Below, one piece after another: positions 49,631-58,881 of a stretch of DNA of 64,000 nt; within the stretch, counting starts at the first letter, position 1; each line of letters starts with the position of its first letter. The position numbers and the translations under genes were made by a program. The stretch lies in assembly GCF_028473605.1 (NCBI RefSeq), contig NZ_CP097267.1:3898501-3962500 (forward strand), in the 5' to 3' direction. This stretch comes from Acidovorax sp. NCPPB 3576. GTDB lineage: Bacteria; Pseudomonadota; Gammaproteobacteria; Burkholderiales; Burkholderiaceae_C. The notes under the pieces were generated by a model. That model did not search any database. It was given only the letters and a program-made list of their open reading frames with translations, and had not been told where the DNA came from.

Positions 49631-50934
49631 CCCTCCCTACCCCCTCCACCGGACTCCCGACGGACGGCACCCAGGCGGTCGCGTCGGCGCCCCACCGGAC
49701 CACCTGGCGGTCGCGGCCCCTGCAGCGCGTGCTGCGCCGCCTGCTGACCAACGTGAGCTGCGGCACGCTGACCGTGGAACTGCCCGGAGGCGAGCGTGCT
49801 GAAGGCCGCGGCGCCGAGCCCGGCCCCCACGGCACCATCGTGCTGCACCGCTGGCGGCCGCTGTGGCGCCTGGCCGTGGGCGGGGACCTGGGCCTGGCGG
49901 AGAGCTACCGCCAGGGCGAGTGGTCCAGCCCCGACCTGGCCGCCCTGCTGGAGCTGGGCGTGCGCAACGAGGCCGGCTGGGGCCGTGCGCTGCAGGCCAG
50001 CCTGCCGGCGCGGCTGCTGGCACGGCTGTTCCATCTGCGCCGCGCCAACACCCGCCGGGGCAGCCGCCAGAACATCGCCTTCCACTACGACATGGGCAAT
50101 GACTTCTACGCCCAGTGGCTGGACCCGGACATGCTCTATTCCAGCGCCATCTACGCCACCGGCCAGGAATCGCTGGAGCAGGCGCAGCAGGCCAAACTGG
50201 CCCGCATCGCGACCCTGCTGGCGCCCCAGGCCGGCGAGCGCGTGCTGGAGATCGGCTGCGGCTGGGGCGCCCTGGCCATCGCCCTGGCCCGCGACACGGG
50301 GGCCGCCGTGACCGGCCTCACCCTCTCGTCCGAGCAACTGCGCCATGCCCGCGAGCGCGTGCGCGAAGAAGCGCTCACGGAACACATCGACCTGCGGCTG
50401 CAGGACTACCGCGATGTCGAAGGCCAGTTCGACCACATCGTCTCCATCGAAATGCTGGAAGCCGTGGGCGAGCGCTATTGGCCCGCCTACTTCGAGACGC
50501 TCAAGGAGCGGCTGCGCCCCGGCGGCCGGGCCGTGGTGCAGGTCATCACCATTGCCGACTCGCATTTCGAGCAGTACCGCAACACCACGGACTTCATCCA
50601 GCGCTACATCTTCCCGGGCGGCATGCTGCCGTCGCCCTCACGGCTGCGGCAAGCGCTGGCCAACGCCGGCCTGGCGCTGCAGGCGTCGGAAACCTTCGGC
50701 GACAGCTACGCAACCACCCTGGCCGAATGGCGCCACCGCTTTTTAAGCGCGTGGCCCACCATCGAGCCGCAGGGCTTCGATGCGCCGTTCCGGCGGCTGT
50801 GGGAGTACTACCTGTGCTACTGCGAAGCCGGTTTCAGCACCGGGCGGGTGGATGTGGGTCTGTACACCATCGTGCATGCGGCACCTGCCGACGCGGCCCA
50901 GGCCACGCAAAAAGCCCCGCTCCACCAAGGTTGA
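49627..50934 (+). CDS. cfa: Cyclopropane-fatty-acyl-phospholipid synthase family protein
   Basis: 435 aa SAM-dependent methyltransferase acting on unsaturated acyl chains of membrane lipids. N-terminal about 150 residues are the Cfa-specific domain; then FHYDMGNDFYAQWLDPDMLYSSAIY, SAM motif VLEIGCGWGALA, IVSIEMLEAVGERYWPAYF and FIQRYIFPGGMLPS. Third gene of the RpoE-type operon. Could equally be one of the Cfa-like methyltransferases making branched or furan fatty acids; sequence alone does not separate them. Confidence 0.9.
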   Translation: MTLPTPSTGLPTDGTQAVASAPHRTTWRSRPLQRVLRRLLTNVSCGTLTVELPGGERAEGRGAEPGPHGTIVLHRWRPLWRLAVGGDLGLAESYRQGEWSSPDLAALLELGVRNEAGWGRALQASLPARLLARLFHLRRANTRRGSRQNIAFHYDMGNDFYAQWLDPDMLYSSAIYATGQESLEQAQQAKLARIATLLAPQAGERVLEIGCGWGALAIALARDTGAAVTGLTLSSEQLRHARERVREEALTEHIDLRLQDYRDVEGQFDHIVSIEMLEAVGERYWPAYFETLKERLRPGGRAVVQVITIADSHFEQYRNTTDFIQRYIFPGGMLPSPSRLRQALANAGLALQASETFGDSYATTLAEWRHRFLSAWPTIEPQGFDAPFRRLWEYYLCYCEAGFSTGRVDVGLYTIVHAAPADAAQATQKAPLHQG

Positions 50935-50985
50935 ACCGCGCACCCCCACCGCCCCGCACGGCGGGGTGCGTGCCAGAATCGCGCC

Positions 50986-52515
50986 ATGCTTGCCCACACG
51001 GCTTATTCGGCCCATGCCGCCCTCGTTCCCCGACGCTCCGACGACAGCACGATGGGAACGCTGTACCGCGCTGCGATCGGCCCGATCAACGCCGACTATT
51101 ACCTGCCCGCCTTCGAGCGCCTTGACATCGCAGGGCGCCCGCTGCCGCGCTGGAACTGGGCTGCAGCGCTTTGCACGCTGAATTGGCTGGTGTTCCGCCA
51201 ACTGTGGGGCGCGGCTCTGGTTTACGTGGCGGCCCTCGAAGGCGTGGCCCTGCTGGTGTTTGCGCTGGGGCAAACCGTGATGCAGTGGCCGCTTCCCGTG
51301 CTGGCGGGCGTGCTGCTCGCTCTTTTGCTGGCCGCCACGGTGGTGCCGGGACTCTACGGCGACGCCATCTTCCATGCCGATGTGCGCAAGCGGATCACCA
51401 AGGCGTTGTCGGCCTCGGCCACCTTGCCCCAGGCGGCCGAATGGCTCACCCGCCACGCGGCGACCCGGCGACGGCTGGGATGGATCGCCGCCGCCAATGG
51501 GGCGCTGGCGGTCGCGGCTCTCGCGCTCTACCTGTGGATACCCTCGGGGGCATCGCTCGCCGGGCTGGGGGGGGATAACAGCCCCGCAGCTGCACCCAAG
51601 CCAGGCGCCTCAACGAACGCCATCGGAATGGTGCCGGCCTCCGTGCCGGGCCCAGCGGCAGCGGCGGCATCAAACGCAGCCGCACCCAGCGCGGTGATGG
51701 CGCCGCAAGCATCGGCGCCGGCCTCGCTGCCCACCGCCATCACCGCTTCTGCCCCCTCGCGCAGTGCGGCCCCTGCCGCGCAACCAGCAGCCAGTGCGAT
51801 CGCGAGCGCGCCCGCCACGCCGGCCTCTGCCGCTTCGCTGCCGGCAAACGCACAGAAACCTCAGGCACCCGTGCGCGCGCCCACCGCGTCTGCGGCCACA
51901 TCGCCGGTCACGACAGCTCCCACCTCAACGCCCGCCACAGCGCTGCAGGCTTCGGCCCCTTCCACCCGGAGCGCGACGCAAGCGGCCTTGCCACCATTGC
52001 CGCCGCCAGCCACGCGCGCCGCTTCTTCTGCCGCACCCGCAACGGCAACCATGCCAACGCAGACTCCCGCAGCATCGGCATCGGAACCGGCGCAAGCCCC
52101 TGCGGCTGCATCGAAAACCGCTCCCGCCAGCCGTGCAGCACCGGAAGCGGCGAAACCCAGGGCCTCCGCGCCAAAGCCGCCTGCGCCACGTGCCGCAACG
52201 GCATCGGAGAAAGCCGCGGCACCAGCCGCCAGCACGACCAGCGCCAGCGCAGATCCGGCACCCGAGCGCCGCCTGTACATCAACGTCGGCCTTTTCGCCG
52301 ACCCGGCCAATGCGCGCCGCGCCCACGCCAGGTTGCGCGAGGTGGGCTTGCCAGCCACGTCGCAACCCATCACGACATCGGGCGGCCAGAAGCTGTTGCG
52401 CGTGCGGGTCGGGCCGTTTGCCTCCGCTTCGCAAGCCAACGCCGCCGCAGCCAAAGTGCGCGACCTGGGGCTGGACGCCTCCGCCGCCGCGCTGCCCGCC
52501 CCGGCGCAGGAATGA
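50986..52515 (+). CDS. DUF2628/SPOR-domain membrane protein
   Basis: 509 aa. N-terminal part 40-185 with three or four hydrophobic helices (PRWNWAAALCTLNWLVFRQLWG is DUF2628-like); a long, low-complexity Ala/Pro/Ser linker 190-425; C-terminal SPOR domain 430-505 (LYINVGLFADPANARRAHARL and LLRVRVGPFASASQANAA), which binds septal peptidoglycan. Suggests a cell-envelope or division-associated protein. Start uncertain: ATG at 50986 as drawn, or ATG at 51052 (MGTLYRAAIGP), neither with a good SD. Confidence 0.8.
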   Translation: MLAHTAYSAHAALVPRRSDDSTMGTLYRAAIGPINADYYLPAFERLDIAGRPLPRWNWAAALCTLNWLVFRQLWGAALVYVAALEGVALLVFALGQTVMQWPLPVLAGVLLALLLAATVVPGLYGDAIFHADVRKRITKALSASATLPQAAEWLTRHAATRRRLGWIAAANGALAVAALALYLWIPSGASLAGLGGDNSPAAAPKPGASTNAIGMVPASVPGPAAAAASNAAAPSAVMAPQASAPASLPTAITASAPSRSAAPAAQPAASAIASAPATPASAASLPANAQKPQAPVRAPTASAATSPVTTAPTSTPATALQASAPSTRSATQAALPPLPPPATRAASSAAPATATMPTQTPAASASEPAQAPAAASKTAPASRAAPEAAKPRASAPKPPAPRAATASEKAAAPAASTTSASADPAPERRLYINVGLFADPANARRAHARLREVGLPATSQPITTSGGQKLLRVRVGPFASASQANAAAAKVRDLGLDASAAALPAPAQE

Positions 52516-52629
52516 CCCCGCGATCCCCCACCGCGGGACGGCCGGCGCGTTACCACTGGTGACCCGGCCGCAAAAACCCTGCGCTAAGGTGTTCGCCTTC
52601 CCTTCACCAACGACAATCGCTGATCCACC

Positions 52630-52956
52630 ATGTCCCAACGTTCCCTGACGGCCTTCGCCCTCGCCGCCGCCGCTCTGCTGGCAGGCTGCACCACCAACGC
52701 CCCCTGGGGCAGTTCCACGCCGAGCACCAGCAGCACGGGCGCGCCCGTGGGCGGCCTCTGCAGCGGCCCGCCCGCGCAGATGGTGGTGGGCCAGAACAGC
52801 ACGGCCAAAGTGGTTGAAGAGGCGCGGGTGCGCTCCGGCGCGCAGATGGCCCGGGTGCTTCGCCCCGACCAGATCGTGACCAAGGAATTCGACGCCACGC
52901 GACTGAATCTGCAGGTGGATGCCAACGGCCGCATCGTCGCGGCACGCTGCGGCTGA
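52630..52956 (+). CDS. I78-type peptidase inhibitor lipoprotein
   Basis: 108 aa. Lipoprotein signal with lipobox LLAGC. Mature part has the I78 pattern: MVVGQNSTAKVVEEA, VRSGAQMARVLRPDQIVTKE, RLNLQVDANGRIVAARCG. Such proteins are thought to inhibit serine proteases in the periplasm. Its N-terminal Ser/Thr stretch is a linker. Monocistronic by layout. Confidence 0.85.
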   Translation: MSQRSLTAFALAAAALLAGCTTNAPWGSSTPSTSSTGAPVGGLCSGPPAQMVVGQNSTAKVVEEARVRSGAQMARVLRPDQIVTKEFDATRLNLQVDANGRIVAARCG

Positions 52957-53023
52957 CCTTCACCGCCTGGCGTGAGTTGGCAGCATGGGCCGGCGACGAT
53001 CCAGGCGCCCCGGCCCTGCGCCG

Positions 53024-54280
53024 TCAATCCGCCAGGAACAGCGACTGCAGGTCGTTCAGGAAGTCGAAGCCCCGCTCCGTCGGGCGCACGCGCACCATGT
53101 CACGTTCGATGAGGCCCTTGCGCTCGGCCTCGTCCAGCGCCTTGGCAATCGCAGTCAACGGCAGGCCCGTGCGGGCCATGAAGTCCTGCAGCGCAAACCC
53201 CTCGCGCAGGCGCAGCGCGTTGAGCATGTATTCGAACGGCAGGTCCGCCCGGCGCACCTCGTCGTCCTGCGCCACCGCATGGCCCGCCAGCGCGTGGTCC
53301 ATGTACCGCCCCGGGTCCCGAAAGCGCACCTGCCGAACCACGCGGTGGGCAAAGCTGATCTTGCTGTGCGCACCGGCGCCGATGCCCAGGTAGTCGCCGA
53401 ACTGCCAGTAATTGGTGTTGTGGAAGCAGCCGTGGCCCTCGCGCGCATAGGCCGAGATTTCATAGCGCTGCAACCCCGCCTTTCCCGTCATCTCGGTGAT
53501 GCGGTCCAGCATGGCGTAGGCCTGGTCGTCCTCGGGCACCACGGGCGGAAATTTGGCGAACAGCGTGTTGGGCTCGATGGTCAGGTGGTAGATCGAGATG
53601 TGCGGCGGCCCCAGCGCCAGCGCGGTGCGCATGTCCTGCTCCAGGTCGGCGAGCGTCTGGCCCGGCAGGGCGTACATGATGTCTAGGTTGAACGTCTCGA
53701 ACGACTGCGCAGCCTCTTCCACGGCTGCCAAGGCCTGGGCTCCGTCATGCACCCGCCCCAGCGCCTTCAGGAAGCGGTCGTCGAAGCTCTGCACCCCGAT
53801 CGACAGCCGCGTCACCCCGGCCGCGCGGAAGGCGCGGAACCGGTCTTTCTCGAACGTGCCCGGGTTGGCCTCCATCGTGATCTCGCAGTCGGCCTCCAGG
53901 CGCAGCCGCGCGCGCAGGCCGCCGATCAACTGGTCGATGGCGGCGGGCGAGAACAGGCTGGGCGTGCCCCCGCCGATGAAGATGCTGTGCACCGTCCGGC
54001 CCCAGATCAGCGGCAGCGAGGCTTCCAGGTCGGCCATCAGCGCGTCCAGGTAGCGCTGCTCGGGCAGGGCCTGCGCGCCGCCCCCCTCCCGATATTCATG
54101 CGAATTGAAGTCGCAGTAGGGGCACTTTTTCAGGCACCAGGGCAGGTGCACATACAGCGACAGCGGCGGCAGGGTGCCCAGCTGCAGCACGCCCGGCCGC
54201 ATGGAGTGCTGCACGTCGCGCACGGGCGCCGGCGCAGCCTCGGCCGAGGCATCGGGAACGATGGGAATGGAAAGGGACAC
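53024..54280 (-). CDS. hemW: HemW, radical SAM heme chaperone
   Basis: 418 aa, GTG start with GGAG 10 bases upstream. Radical SAM cluster motif in YVHLPWCLKKCPYCDFNSHE (CxxxCxxC), FIGGGTPSLF, and a HemN-like C-terminal domain (YEISAYAREGHGCFHNTNYW). HemW is the heme-binding paralogue of HemN, formerly called oxygen-independent coproporphyrinogen oxidase. Follows rdgB by 31 bp on the same strand. Confidence 0.92.
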   Translation of the reverse strand: MSLSIPIVPDASAEAAPAPVRDVQHSMRPGVLQLGTLPPLSLYVHLPWCLKKCPYCDFNSHEYREGGGAQALPEQRYLDALMADLEASLPLIWGRTVHSIFIGGGTPSLFSPAAIDQLIGGLRARLRLEADCEITMEANPGTFEKDRFRAFRAAGVTRLSIGVQSFDDRFLKALGRVHDGAQALAAVEEAAQSFETFNLDIMYALPGQTLADLEQDMRTALALGPPHISIYHLTIEPNTLFAKFPPVVPEDDQAYAMLDRITEMTGKAGLQRYEISAYAREGHGCFHNTNYWQFGDYLGIGAGAHSKISFAHRVVRQVRFRDPGRYMDHALAGHAVAQDDEVRRADLPFEYMLNALRLREGFALQDFMARTGLPLTAIAKALDEAERKGLIERDMVRVRPTERGFDFLNDLQSLFLAD

Positions 54281-54311
54281 GGCCAGGAATCTCCGAAAAG
54301 GCGCGAGCGCC

Positions 54312-54911
54312 TCAGAACCAGCGCTCGCGCATCAGCGCCAGCATCTGCTGCGCCGAACGGCCCCGGTGGCTGTGGGCATTCTTCACCTCCACCGGCAACT
54401 CTGCGAAGGTCTTGCCGAACTCGGGCACGACCATGATCGGATCGAATCCGAAGCCCTGGCTGCCACGCGGCTCGCGCGCGATCTCGCCCGTGACACGGCC
54501 CACGGCGATCAGCGGCTCCGGGTCCTCGGGCGTGCGCACCGCCACCAGCGTGCTGACCATCGCCGCGCGTCGCTGGTCGATGCCCTGCATCTGCTCCAGC
54601 AGCGCGCGCACGTTATTCGCGTCGCCCTTCTCGTAGCCGAACTGCGTCGCGTAATAGGCTGTGTCCACGCCGGGCAAGCCACCGAAGGCATCGACGCACA
54701 GGCCGGCATCGTCGGCCAGGGCCGGCAGGCCCGTGTGCTGCGCCGCAAAGCGTGCCTTGGCCAGCGCGTTCTCCACGAAGGTGCGAAAGGGCTCGGCCGC
54801 CTCGCCGACGCCCAGGTCCGACTGGCGGACCAGCACGACCCCGAGCGGGGCCAGCAGGGTTTGCAGTTCGGCCAGCTTGCCCTGGTTGTTGGATGCGAGT
54901 ACGAGTTTCAT
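54312..54911 (-). CDS. rdgB: dITP/XTP pyrophosphatase
   Basis: 199 aa HAM1/RdgB enzyme that hydrolyses non-canonical purine NTPs and protects DNA. Signature LVLASNNQGKLAEL at the N-terminus, ADDAGLCVDAFGG, GFGFDPIMVVPEFGKTFAEL and SHRGRSAQQM. ATG at MKLVLAS chosen over a TTG two codons upstream. Confidence 0.94.
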   Translation of the reverse strand: MKLVLASNNQGKLAELQTLLAPLGVVLVRQSDLGVGEAAEPFRTFVENALAKARFAAQHTGLPALADDAGLCVDAFGGLPGVDTAYYATQFGYEKGDANNVRALLEQMQGIDQRRAAMVSTLVAVRTPEDPEPLIAVGRVTGEIAREPRGSQGFGFDPIMVVPEFGKTFAELPVEVKNAHSHRGRSAQQMLALMRERWF

Positions 54912-54952
54912 GGTCAAAAAGGCCTTCGGCGCATATTTATCTAGGGCGTACA

Positions 54953-54971
54953 GCTATCAAATTAATAGCAA
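54953..54971. repeat. Short dispersed palindrome GCTATCAAATTAATAGC
   Basis: GCTATCAAATTAATAGCAA in the 226-bp gap between rph and rdgB. Same family as those at 36249-36269 and 63124-63153. The rest of the gap is featureless. Confidence 0.55.
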
Positions 54972-55137
54972 TTGCTGTTTCTGCGGTGCCTGTGAGCAGC
55001 CAAGCGCAGGAAAGATCTCTCCAGCCCATCCGCCGCACGGGAGTTCGGGGTTGCCCTGGCAGGCATCAGGGGATGATTTTCGCGAAATATTCATGTATCA
55101 GAATGGCCGCCACCGCCTATCCCCCTGGCAAAATTCG

Positions 55138-55869
55138 CTATGCAATCAGTAGCGCCTGCTGCTGCAGCGCCACCAGTTCGGCCACGCCCTTTTCGGCCAG
55201 GGACAGCAAGCGGTCCATCTCCTGGCGGGTGAACGCCACGCCTTCTGCCGTTCCCTGCACCTCCACGAAGTGGCCGGCGCCGGTCATCACCACGTTCATG
55301 TCGGTATCGCAGGCCACGTCTTCCACGTATTCCAGATCGAGCAGCGGCGTGCCCTCCACGATACCGACCGAAATGGCGGCCAGCGCCCCGGTGATGGGCG
55401 ATTCGGCCAGCTTGCCCCGCGCGATCAGGTACGCGACCGCATCCTGCGCAGCGACCCACGCGCCCGTGATGGCGGCGGTGCGCGTGCCGCCATCGGCCTG
55501 GATCACGTCGCAGTCGAGCTGCAGGGTGCGTTCGCCCAGGCGCTTCAAGTCGAACACGGCCCGCAGGCTGCGGCCGATCAAGCGCTGGATCTCCTGTGTG
55601 CGGCCGTTTTGCTTGCCGCGGGCGGCCTCGCGGTCGCTGCGGGTATGGGTGGAACGGGGCAGCATGCCGTATTCGGCCGTCACCCAGCCCTCGCCGCTGC
55701 CGCGCTTGTGGGGCGGCACGCGCTCTTCCACCGACGCGGTGCACAGCACTTTGGTGTTGCCGAACTCGATCAGCACCGAGCCTTCGGCGTGCATCGTGTA
55801 GTGGCGGGTGATGCGCACCGGGCGCAACTGGTCTGCGGCGCGGCCGCCCGGGCGGGTGAAAGAGGTCAT
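55138..55869 (-). CDS. rph: Ribonuclease PH
   Basis: 243 aa phosphorolytic 3'-exonuclease that trims tRNA precursors. Recognised by [59 protein letters not shown] and the conserved C-terminal helix. Full length for the family. Minus strand, between the PP2C gene and rdgB, as in many betaproteobacteria. Confidence 0.95.
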   Translation of the reverse strand: MTSFTRPGGRAADQLRPVRITRHYTMHAEGSVLIEFGNTKVLCTASVEERVPPHKRGSGEGWVTAEYGMLPRSTHTRSDREAARGKQNGRTQEIQRLIGRSLRAVFDLKRLGERTLQLDCDVIQADGGTRTAAITGAWVAAQDAVAYLIARGKLAESPITGALAAISVGIVEGTPLLDLEYVEDVACDTDMNVVMTGAGHFVEVQGTAEGVAFTRQEMDRLLSLAEKGVAELVALQQQALLIA

Positions 55870-55941
55870 GGAATGGAGGGGGTAGGAAAACGAAAACAGG
55901 GCGGGCGGACGGCAGGCCCTGCGCAGTGTGGCACCCGGCCG

Positions 55942-56844
55942 TCAGGTCTTGCGGGCGGCCGAGCGGCGGATGGCCTCGTTGATCTCGGCGATGGAGCGTT
56001 CGATGGCCTCGTCATCCAGGTCGTCGTCCACCATGTCGAGCGGGCCGGCCTGGATGGTGGAGGAAAACCCGTCGTCGCTGATGCTGTCGGTCGAAATGCC
56101 CTGGGTGGATTCGAACGCGTCCGGCGTCTCCCACTCCAGCGCCACCACGGTCACGTTGTCGCTCGTGTCGCCGGCCTTGCGCAACGCGTCTTCCACCATG
56201 TCGGGCACGGACTGCGAAACCGGCAGGCGGCTCAACTGTCGGGCGATGGTCTCGTCATCCAGCGTGCCCCACAGTCCGTCGGAGCACAGCAGGATGCGGT
56301 CGCCCTGCTCCAGGGCCACCGGGCCGGTGATGTCGTAGATCGGCTTGGTGGGCGATCCCAGGCAAGTGAACAGCACGTTGCGGTTCACCCGCTCGATGCC
56401 TTGCAGCGGCATGTTGCGCAGCTCCAGGTACGAGTGGTCGCGCGTGCGGGTGAACAGCTCGCCCCCGCGCACCATGTACAGGCGCGAGTCGCCGCAGTGG
56501 ATCCAGCTGGCGGAGCCCTCTTGCACCACCGCCACGACCAGCGTGGTGCGGGGCGTGTCCAGCATGCCCCGGTCGGCCGCGTAGCGAAGGATCTGGTGGT
56601 GTGCAGCCAAAAGTGCGTCGGCCAGAAAACCATGCACGTCTTCCAGCGTGGGCTTGGCGTGCCGCTGGAACGCCGCGGACACCGTCTGCAGCGCCAGTTG
56701 CGCCGCCACTTCGCCCTCGGGGTGGCCGCCCATGCCGTCGGCCAGCACGAACAGGCTGGACTCCCGCGTGTAGCAGTAGCCCATGCGGTCTTCATTGGTT
56801 TCGCGGCCACCGCGACGGCTGACCTGGAAGACGGAGAATTTCAT
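55942..56844 (-). CDS. PP2C-type Ser/Thr phosphatase
   Basis: 300 aa. Metal-binding motifs of PPM phosphatases: RETNEDRMGY, VLADGMGGHPEGE, IHCGDSRLYM, LLCSDGLWGTLDD and GDTSDNVTVV. C-terminal about 55 residues are acidic with many Asp/Ser, possibly regulatory. Start overlaps the kinase stop (ATGA), so phosphatase and kinase are a coupled signalling pair. Confidence 0.93.
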   Translation of the reverse strand: MKFSVFQVSRRGGRETNEDRMGYCYTRESSLFVLADGMGGHPEGEVAAQLALQTVSAAFQRHAKPTLEDVHGFLADALLAAHHQILRYAADRGMLDTPRTTLVVAVVQEGSASWIHCGDSRLYMVRGGELFTRTRDHSYLELRNMPLQGIERVNRNVLFTCLGSPTKPIYDITGPVALEQGDRILLCSDGLWGTLDDETIARQLSRLPVSQSVPDMVEDALRKAGDTSDNVTVVALEWETPDAFESTQGISTDSISDDGFSSTIQAGPLDMVDDDLDDEAIERSIAEINEAIRRSAARKT

Positions 56845-57857
56845 TTCGGCTTCGCCCCCATTCGCGTGGCCTCGCCCACCTTCTGCACATTCTTCTTCGT
56901 GTCCGACACCAGCGTATCGAGCTGCAGGCGCATCTTTTCTCCCACGGACAGCTTGGTATAGCGCCGCTCGCCTTCGCGGCTGAGCTCTTTTTGCAGCGCG
57001 AACACCGACTGCGGCCGAGACAGCGGATCGAGCGCCATGCACCACTCGACCACCTCGATCAGATTGTCGGAATACACGCCGCGCAGCTTGGTCAGCGCCA
57101 GCGACAGGCGGTCCTTGTCGGAGCGCTGCGGCGCCTCATTGGGCGGAAACCCCTGCATGCAGGCGTAGATGCAGGCGCCGATCGCGTAGATGTCGGTCCA
57201 GGGTCCCATCGACGAATCGCGGCGGTACATCTCGGGCGCCGCGAAGCCGGGCGTGTACATCGGGCGGATGAAGTTGCCCTCTTTCGAGAGCACCTCGCGC
57301 GCCGCGCCAAAATCGATCATCACCGCCTTGTTGTCATCGGTGATGAAGATGTTGGCCGGCTTGATATCGAGGTGCAGCATCTTGTGCTGGTGCACGATGC
57401 GCAGCCCGCGCAGCACCTCGTCGAACAGCGAGCGGATGGTGGACTCGCGAAACACCTTCTGCGTCTTGAGGTCGCGCGCGGTGATGATGAAATCCTGCAG
57501 GGTGGCGCCCTCCAGGTAGTTCATCACCATGTAGACCGTTTCGTTTTCCCGGAAGAAATTGAGCACGCTCACCACCGATGCGTGCGAAATCTGCGCCAGC
57601 GCCCGTCCTTCTTCGAAAAAACTCTTGAGGCCCAGGCGGTACAGCGACAGCTTTTCAGGCGGCACCTTGGGGAGCAGCTCGCCCGGCCCGCGGGTGGCCA
57701 GGGACGATGGCAGATATTCCTTGATGGCGACCTGCTGGCCGTCAGGATCGATGGCGAGATACACCACGCCGAAGCCGCCGGAGGAGAGCCGGCGCACCAC
57801 GCGGTAGCCACCAATCGTGGTGTCGGGCGGCAGGGGTGCCGGCTTGATTTTTGACAT
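56841..57857 (-). CDS. Eukaryotic-type Ser/Thr protein kinase
   Basis: 338 aa, soluble. Kinase domain about 15-280: glycine loop LSSGGFGVVYLA, Lys in VAIKEY, catalytic loop LHLDIKPANIFI (Leu in place of the Arg of HRD), MIDFGAAREVL for DFG, and activation-segment end TPGFAAPEMYRR. No PASTA or membrane part; the C-terminal tail is short and basic. Partner of the overlapping PP2C gene. Divergent from yicC across 75 bp. Confidence 0.92.
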   Translation of the reverse strand: MSKIKPAPLPPDTTIGGYRVVRRLSSGGFGVVYLAIDPDGQQVAIKEYLPSSLATRGPGELLPKVPPEKLSLYRLGLKSFFEEGRALAQISHASVVSVLNFFRENETVYMVMNYLEGATLQDFIITARDLKTQKVFRESTIRSLFDEVLRGLRIVHQHKMLHLDIKPANIFITDDNKAVMIDFGAAREVLSKEGNFIRPMYTPGFAAPEMYRRDSSMGPWTDIYAIGACIYACMQGFPPNEAPQRSDKDRLSLALTKLRGVYSDNLIEVVEWCMALDPLSRPQSVFALQKELSREGERRYTKLSVGEKMRLQLDTLVSDTKKNVQKVGEATRMGAKPK

Positions 57858-57932
57858 ATTTTGCGAAGAAACCTCGGGCACGAATCGGAACCCGGATAAT
57901 CGCCGGATCGCAAGCAACCACCGAAAAGTCCA

Positions 57933-58841
57933 ATGGCAGTTTACAGCATGACCGGATACGCCAGCGCGCAGCAAAGCGCATCCGCCGGAGGGGGCGAAAC
58001 CGATGGCCGCACACGCCGTCTGGGCCTGGAGATCCGTTCCGTCAACAGCCGTTTTCTGGATCTGTCGTTCCGGCTGCCCGACGAACTGCGCGCCCAGGAA
58101 CCCGTGCTGCGCGGCCTGCTCACGGCCCGCCTCAAGCGGGGCAAGGTCGAGGTTCGAGCCTCCATCGAACACGAAGACACCACCGCCCTGCCCGACCCGG
58201 CGCCCCGCCTGCTGCAACGGCTGAACTCGGCGCAAGACGCCGTCCGCGCCTGGCTGCCGGATGCCGCACCCCTGAGCGTTGCAGACGCTCTGCGCCTTTG
58301 TGCGAATGCCAGCTCCACCCAGGACGACTGGAGCGATGCGGTCCCCACGCTGGCCGAGAAAGCACTGAAAGACCTCATCAGCGCCCGGGAGCGCGAAGGC
58401 AAACGCCTGTCCGCCATGCTGCAAGACCGCCTGGAGCAATTGCGCGCCCTCGCCCACCAGGCCACGCCACTCGTTCCCAAGCTGGTGGAGCAGCAGCGCC
58501 AACGGTTCATGGAGCGCTGGAAGGAAGCCATGGCCCTGGCCGACAACGCCACGCTGCCCGAAGCCGCCCAGGACCGCGCCCTGACCGAGGCCACCGCCTT
58601 CGCGATCCGCATCGACGTGGCGGAAGAAATCACCCGGCTGGATTCGCACCTCGACGAAATCGAACGCTTGCTCAAAAAAGGCGGCGAAGTCGGCAAGCGG
58701 CTGGACTTCCTCATCCAGGAACTGCACCGCGAAGCCAACACGCTGGGCTCCAAATCCGCAGCCATGGAATTGACTCGCATCAGCGTGGACATGAAGGTCC
58801 TGGTCGAGCAAATGCGCGAGCAGGTTCAGAACATCGAGTGA
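57933..58841 (+). CDS. YicC/YloC family endoribonuclease
   Basis: 302 aa. N-terminal MAVYSMTGYASA and EIRSVNSRFLDLSFRLP; C-terminal EEITRLDSHLDEIERLL, GEVGKRLDFLIQELHREANT and the ending VDMKVLVEQMREQVQNIE typical of the family. A family member was shown to be an RNase. Upstream of gmk, the usual neighbour. Confidence 0.93.
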   Translation: MAVYSMTGYASAQQSASAGGGETDGRTRRLGLEIRSVNSRFLDLSFRLPDELRAQEPVLRGLLTARLKRGKVEVRASIEHEDTTALPDPAPRLLQRLNSAQDAVRAWLPDAAPLSVADALRLCANASSTQDDWSDAVPTLAEKALKDLISAREREGKRLSAMLQDRLEQLRALAHQATPLVPKLVEQQRQRFMERWKEAMALADNATLPEAAQDRALTEATAFAIRIDVAEEITRLDSHLDEIERLLKKGGEVGKRLDFLIQELHREANTLGSKSAAMELTRISVDMKVLVEQMREQVQNIE

Positions 58842-58881
58842 GTGATAATCCTGTTTTGATAGCAGCCAGCACATACCCCGC

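Noticed and set aside
50950..50972. GC-rich hairpin after cfa as a terminator
   Set aside because: Only a 6-bp stem with a 3-base loop and no T run follows.
51861..52638. Ala/Gly-rich minus-strand ORFs opposite the SPOR linker
   Set aside because: Low-complexity antisense of the Ala/Pro-coding linker.
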